The notes under the pieces were generated by a model, which saw nothing but the letters and a program-made list of their open reading frames with translations, had not been told where the DNA came from and did no database searches. This document shows positions 52,489 through 52,821 of a DNA stretch of 52,821 nucleotides, one piece after another. The DNA is from CAYFFZ01 sp049976505 (GTDB taxonomy: Archaea; Thermoproteota; Nitrososphaeria; Conexivisphaerales; UBA164). The stretch spans positions 1 to 52,821 of the forward strand of contig JBMFIC010000008.1 of assembly GCA_049976505.1 (NCBI GenBank), in the 5' to 3' direction. How positions within the stretch are numbered: the first letter of the stretch is position 1; each line of letters begins with the position of its first letter. The translations under genes were made by a program, and so were the position numbers.

Positions 52489-52821
52489 TAGCTAAAGCCT
52501 CGCCTTTTCAGGGCGGGGATGATCGAAGCGTAAAACATTTATGAACGTTTTTCAAGCTTTATTTTTATGGCGATGGCCGGTCAACTTAAAGCTGGTGGGG
52601 TGCCTGGGCCGACTCCTCAGGCCATACCGGCCGTCGCCGAAAACACAGTTGAGGTAAAGCTCAGCAACAGAAGGACCAATAAAGTGCGCCTGCTGCCGAG
52701 AGGAAGCTCTGAAAGGAAGCTCAGAAGGCTCGGAGATTTATTCGCTAAAGCATTCAACGAGCTGAACTACATGAGGAGGCGGCAGCTCTTCTCAGGACAG
52801 AAAATAGACTTCGAGGACACG
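52486..52821 (+). mobile_element. IS605/IS1341-type element, left part (runs off the window)
   Basis: Starts after TTAC. The left end has the subterminal hairpin CCTCGCC-TTTTCA-GGGCGGGG (52498-52517), similar to the other elements here. There is no tnpA between the left end and tnpB, so this is a tnpB-only unit that would need a transposase in trans. Confidence 0.75.
52567..52821 (+). CDS. tnpB: TnpB N-terminal part (truncated by window end)
   Basis: 85 codons from ATG 52567 (a second ATG at 52573 is possible). A Pro/Ala/Gly-rich start of about 25 residues precedes the usual N-terminal domain: NTVEVKLSNRRTNKVRLL, LGDLFAKAFNELNYMRRRQLF and QKIDFEDT. The WED-like start and the helix with NELNYMRR match TnpB N-termini. 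About 40 codons would separate its last codon from the point where the TnpB at base 1 begins in an alignment to the TnpB at 10479. Confidence 0.85.
   Translation, partial: MAMAGQLKAGGVPGPTPQAIPAVAENTVEVKLSNRRTNKVRLLPRGSSERKLRRLGDLFAKAFNELNYMRRRQLFSGQKIDFEDT

Noticed and set aside
1..52821. CRISPR array
   Set aside because: No run of evenly spaced 24-37 base repeats was seen; repeated G-rich hairpins belong to the ends of IS605-type elements.

Overview
The window looks like a chromosomal stretch from a thermophilic, probably acid-adapted archaeon of the TACK group. I cannot name the genus. Support: a nurA-herA-mre11-rad50 repair operon, Hef- and Lhr-type helicases, a Tfx-type regulator, archaeal deazaflavin (F420) and riboflavin genes, an archaeal SelB-like protein, several 'leaderless' promoters with a TATA box about 26 bases before the start codon, and many TTG or GTG starts. 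Core genes are GC-rich with heavy AGG/AGC use. Two AT-rich accessory blocks (about 21.2-27.4 kb and 31.6-43.1 kb) stand out.

Layout. 1-1027: 3' part of an IS605/IS1341-type tnpB element cut by the window edge. 1.1-9.4 kb: PDCD5-like protein, NfnAB/SudAB flavoprotein pair, Hef helicase, then lhr with its phosphoesterase. 9.5-12.1 kb: an archaeal SelB-like (aSelBL) gene broken by a frameshift and by an intact tnpA+tnpB element that can be excised on paper at base precision (10010-11800). 12.1-16.2 kb: small zinc protein, M24 peptidase, THEP1 NTPase, a LamG-like protein, Tfx, a DUF131 membrane protein and a DJ-1/PfpI protein. 16.4-21.2 kb: a tight operon cofG-cofH-arfA-amidohydrolase-arfC in which every junction overlaps. 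21.2-27.4 kb: AT-rich island with an MFS transporter, orphan proteins and decayed transposase or recombinase fragments, bordered by tRNA-Glu(UUC). 27.6-30.9 kb: glycosyltransferase, ABC exporter and a YedY-like molybdopterin enzyme. 30.9-43.1 kb: second AT-rich block with a dead IS200/IS605 copy, MFS pseudogenes, a phosphodiesterase, a CUT1-type ABC importer with two paralogous binding proteins (the second frameshifted), a nucleoside phosphorylase pseudogene and a dead DDE transposase. 43.1-52.1 kb: M20 peptidase, ABC1 kinase and the nurA-herA-mre11-rad50 set. 52.2-52.8 kb: an MFS gene broken by another tnpB element that runs off the end.

Most interesting is the amidohydrolase locked between arfA (GTP cyclohydrolase III) and arfC (the ribosylaminopyrimidine reductase) in the F420/riboflavin operon. 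It carries HxH, HxxE, H and D metal-site motifs typical of deaminases. It is a good candidate for the unassigned archaeal pyrimidine deaminase, or for a non-homologous replacement of the ArfB deformylase. Other points: a 178-base near-identical tract shared by two otherwise diverged binding-protein genes (gene conversion), a 32-base dispersed inverted repeat joining the two AT-rich blocks, fossil transposon right ends, and at least three broken MFS genes.
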